From assembly GCA_963749905.1 (NCBI GenBank), contig CAVVOF010000006.1:310001-374000 (forward strand): a stretch of DNA of 64,000 nt, given 5' to 3'. The position numbers and the translations under genes are program-made. This stretch comes from UBA10649 sp963749905. Its GTDB lineage: Bacteria; Actinomycetota; Actinomycetes; S36-B12. The notes below the pieces were generated by a model that searched no databases, had not been told where the DNA came from, and saw only the letters and a list, made by a program, of their open reading frames with translations. Positions 62,078 to 64,000 of the stretch are shown here, in pieces. The first letter of the stretch is position 1. The number at the start of each line of letters is the position of its first letter.

Positions 62078-62899
62078 ATGTCCTTCTATGGCGCGCCCGA
62101 TGGGCGCCGCGTCACGATGCGCGACCTCGCCGAGGCCACCCAGCGCGGCGAGAAGTGGCCGATGATCACCGCCTACGACGCGCTCACCGCAGCGATCTTC
62201 GATGAGGCGGGCATCCCCGCGATCCTCGTCGGTGACTCCGCCGCGATGGTCGTCTACGGCCATGACTCGACCCTGCCGGTGACTGTGGACGAGTTGCTGC
62301 CGCTGGTGCGCGCAGTGGTGCGCGGGGCGCCGCGCTCCCTCGTCGTCGCCGACCTGCCGTTCGGCTCGTACCAGGCCTCCCCTGCCCAGGCGCTCGAGAC
62401 CGCCGCCCGCTTCATGAAGGAGGGTGGCGCGCAGGCCGTCAAGCTCGAGGGCGGTGCGCCGATGCTGCCGCAGGTCGAGACCCTGGCAGGGGCCGGCGTC
62501 CCAGTCATTGGGCATCTCGGCCTGACGCCGCAGTCGGTGAACCTGCTCGGCGGCTACCGCGTCCAGGGGCGCGGCGAGGCCGGCGAGATGCTGATGCGCG
62601 ACGCCAAGGCGATGGAGGCGGCCGGCGCATGCGCCGTGGTCCTCGAGGTGGTCCCCGCCGACCTGGCCGCCCGCGTCAGCGAGGTGCTCACCATCCCGAC
62701 GATCGGCATCGGGGCCGGAAGCGCGACGGACGCACAGGTCATCGTGTGGCAGGACCTCGTCGGGCTCACCGCTGGGCCGGCGCCGAAGTTCGTCAAGCGC
62801 TATGCGGATGCGCGCACGGTGATCGGCGACGCTGTGCACCAGTGGGGCGAGGACGTGCGCACCGGGACCTACCCCGCACAGGAGCACACCTACGCGTGA
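62078..62899 (+). CDS. panB: Ketopantoate hydroxymethyltransferase
   Basis: First step of pantothenate synthesis: 2-oxoisovalerate plus methylene-tetrahydrofolate gives ketopantoate. 273 residues from ATG 62078. Motifs: MITAYDALTAAIFDEAGIPAILVGDSAAMV (metal Asp), FMKEGGAQAVKLEGG (Lys/Glu), PVIGHLGLTPQS and TIGIGAG. The open frame is much longer upstream but overlaps the opposite MFS gene. panC is not adjacent. Matches panB downstream of glnA2 in mycobacteria. Confidence 0.95.
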   Translation: MSFYGAPDGRRVTMRDLAEATQRGEKWPMITAYDALTAAIFDEAGIPAILVGDSAAMVVYGHDSTLPVTVDELLPLVRAVVRGAPRSLVVADLPFGSYQASPAQALETAARFMKEGGAQAVKLEGGAPMLPQVETLAGAGVPVIGHLGLTPQSVNLLGGYRVQGRGEAGEMLMRDAKAMEAAGACAVVLEVVPADLAARVSEVLTIPTIGIGAGSATDAQVIVWQDLVGLTAGPAPKFVKRYADARTVIGDAVHQWGEDVRTGTYPAQEHTYA

Positions 62900-62937
62900 T
62901 GCCTCCCGCAGGGCGGTGACGCTGGCACACTGCGGCC

Positions 62938-64000
62938 GTGGCTGAGAGTGAAGCGGGCGAGTCTCGACACTGGCTTGCCAGGATGCGCCTCGACATCACG
63001 CCGCTGCGCGCGTCGCGGAACTTCCGCATCGTGTTCGCCAGCGGGCTGGTGACATACCTCGGCTCGATGATCACGTTCGTCGCGCTCCCGTATCAGGTGG
63101 CGCAACTCACCGGATCCTTCATCGCCGTCGGACTCATCGGCCTGGCAGAGCTCGTCCCGCTGATCGTGTTCGGACTGTACGGCGGCACCCTGGCCGATCG
63201 GGTGGACCGTCGGGTCATGGTTATCGCGACCGAGTCGGTTGCGGCACTGCTCGTTCTTGTCCTGCTCGCGAACAGCCTGCTCGCGCAGCCGCAGGTATGG
63301 CCGCTCTATGTGGTCGCGATGGCGCTGGCCGCCGTGGACGGTCTCCAACGACCTTCACTCGACGCCATCATCCCTCGCGTCGTCGCGCACGACCAGCTGC
63401 CGGCAGCCGCGGCGCTGACCTCCCTGCGGTGGCAGCTGGGCATGATCGTCGGCCCAGCCATCGGCGGCCTCCTGCTCTCCGCAGGGGGCGCTCCCATGGC
63501 CTACGGGTTCGACGCGCTCACCTTCCTGGTTTCCGTCGTCATGCTCGTGCGGCTGTCCAGCATCAAGGCTCCGGCGACCGATGAGCGGCCCACCGCGTTG
63601 CGGCACATCGTCGACGGCATGCGCTACGCGTGGAGTCGGAAGGATCTGCTGGGCACCTACGCCGTGGACCTGATCGCGATGATCTTCGCATTCCCCTACG
63701 CGCTCTTCCCCTTCCTCGCCGACGACCTCGGCGGGGCTTGGACGCTGGGACTGCTGTACTCCGCCGGCGCCGTCGGTTCGCTGGCCGTGACGTTGACCAG
63801 TGGGTGGACGAGTCGGGTGCATCGACATGGACGCGCCATCGTCATCGCTGCCGCGCTGTGGGGTCTTGGCATCGCGCTCGTCGGCGTGACGCAGTCCCTG
63901 CCCGTCGTCCTGTTCTGTCTCGCCTTCGCTGGCGGCGCAGACATGATCAGCGGCATCTTCCGCGGCGTGATGTGGAACCAGACGATTCCCGACGAAGTGC
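62938..64000 (+). CDS. MFS transporter (3' partial)
   Basis: An open frame from GTG 62938 (or ATG 62983) runs without a stop to the window end, over 350 codons. N-terminal ITPLRASRNFRIVFASGLVTYLGSM and VGLIGLAELVPLIVFGLYGGTLADRVDRRVMV (motif A between helices 2 and 3), then RWQLGMIVGPAIGGLLL (motif C-like) and DALTFLVSVVMLVRL. This is the MFS_3/EntS-like group of exporters, 12 helices expected. Start 38 bases after panB, possibly co-transcribed. The C-terminal helices are cut off; substrate unknown. Confidence 0.88.
   Translation, partial: MAESEAGESRHWLARMRLDITPLRASRNFRIVFASGLVTYLGSMITFVALPYQVAQLTGSFIAVGLIGLAELVPLIVFGLYGGTLADRVDRRVMVIATESVAALLVLVLLANSLLAQPQVWPLYVVAMALAAVDGLQRPSLDAIIPRVVAHDQLPAAAALTSLRWQLGMIVGPAIGGLLLSAGGAPMAYGFDALTFLVSVVMLVRLSSIKAPATDERPTALRHIVDGMRYAWSRKDLLGTYAVDLIAMIFAFPYALFPFLADDLGGAWTLGLLYSAGAVGSLAVTLTSGWTSRVHRHGRAIVIAAALWGLGIALVGVTQSLPVVLFCLAFAGGADMISGIFRGVMWNQTIPDEV

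Noticed and set aside
1..64000. tRNA/rRNA genes, CRISPR arrays, integrases, transposases, prophage genes
   Set aside because: None recognised on either strand; nearly all space is taken by core metabolic genes.

Overview
This is a high-GC (about 70% by eye), gene-dense actinobacterial chromosome segment. It encodes the actinobacterial respiratory supercomplex (QcrCAB with a di-haem QcrC, CtaC/D/E and the small subunit CtaF), an HhH-free DEDD-exonuclease/GIY-YIG protein, lipoyl-ligation genes, GlnE-controlled glutamine synthetase, and many GTG starts. Gene content and order closely follow the Mycobacterium tuberculosis region running from fadD15 through trpD, ctaE-qcrCAB, ctaF/ctaC, adoK, the HesB-like protein, DUF3043, cobT/cobS, gcvT, pepA, dlaT, lipB/lipA, DUF4191, RDD, glnA1, glnE, glnA2 to panB. 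This is therefore core chromosome with lineage-specific insertions, not a mobile island. The palindrome set and the ECF/B12 island hint at a Nocardioidaceae-like or related soil/aquatic lineage, but I cannot fix the genus.

Layout. 0-7 kb: acyl-CoA ligase (cut by the window edge), NlpC/P60 hydrolase, two small conserved proteins, exonuclease, trpD and a receiver protein. 7-17 kb: ctaE-qcrCAB (+) facing ctaCDF (-), with a small reductase, VOC protein, HD protein and kinase between. 17-24 kb: degenerate cysteine desulfurase, aat, AdoK-like kinase, HesB-type Fe-S insertion protein, nadA, and a cyclase-STAND-TPR regulator. 24.6-27 kb: PspA/HtpX/PspAB envelope-stress module. 27-29 kb: DUF3043, a small protein and a GGDEF protein. 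28.9-38.6 kb: cobalamin riboswitch, two secreted proteins, ECF transporter (T, fused A-A', S), MBL-CobU fusion, cobT, cobS and a degenerate CobT paralogue. This is one contiguous corrinoid uptake/salvage locus and the most interesting part of the window. 38.6-50 kb: 2TM and DoxX proteins, gcvT, pepA, lpd, a two-lipoyl-domain E2, epimerase, FAD oxidoreductase, lipB, lipA, DUF4191. 50-58 kb: RDD, glnA with a four-half-site GlnR-type box, methyltransferase, glnE, amidotransferase, glnA2. 58-64 kb: nadE, MFS-tetR operon with a palindromic operator, panB and an MFS gene cut by the window end.

Two features cut across the window. First, at least fourteen single-base frame disruptions fall in conserved genes (qcrA, qcrB, ctaD, ctaF, pspAB, DUF3043, all ECF genes, the E2 gene and others). 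Nearly all look like one extra base in a short G/C run, which points to sequencing or assembly error rather than real pseudogenes. Coordinates given for those genes span the reconstructed reading frame. Second, five long intergenic palindromes in three sequence families sit at gene 3' ends; two copies of one family are perfect, loop-less and differ only by paired (compensatory) changes.

How it works together: the terminal oxidase supercomplex genes flank each other. Lpd/E2/LipA/LipB make and charge lipoylated dehydrogenase components. NadA and NadE provide NAD. GlnA/GlnE/GlnA2 with the GlnR-type site form the nitrogen-assimilation block. The riboswitch links corrinoid status to capture, transport and nucleotide-loop assembly genes.
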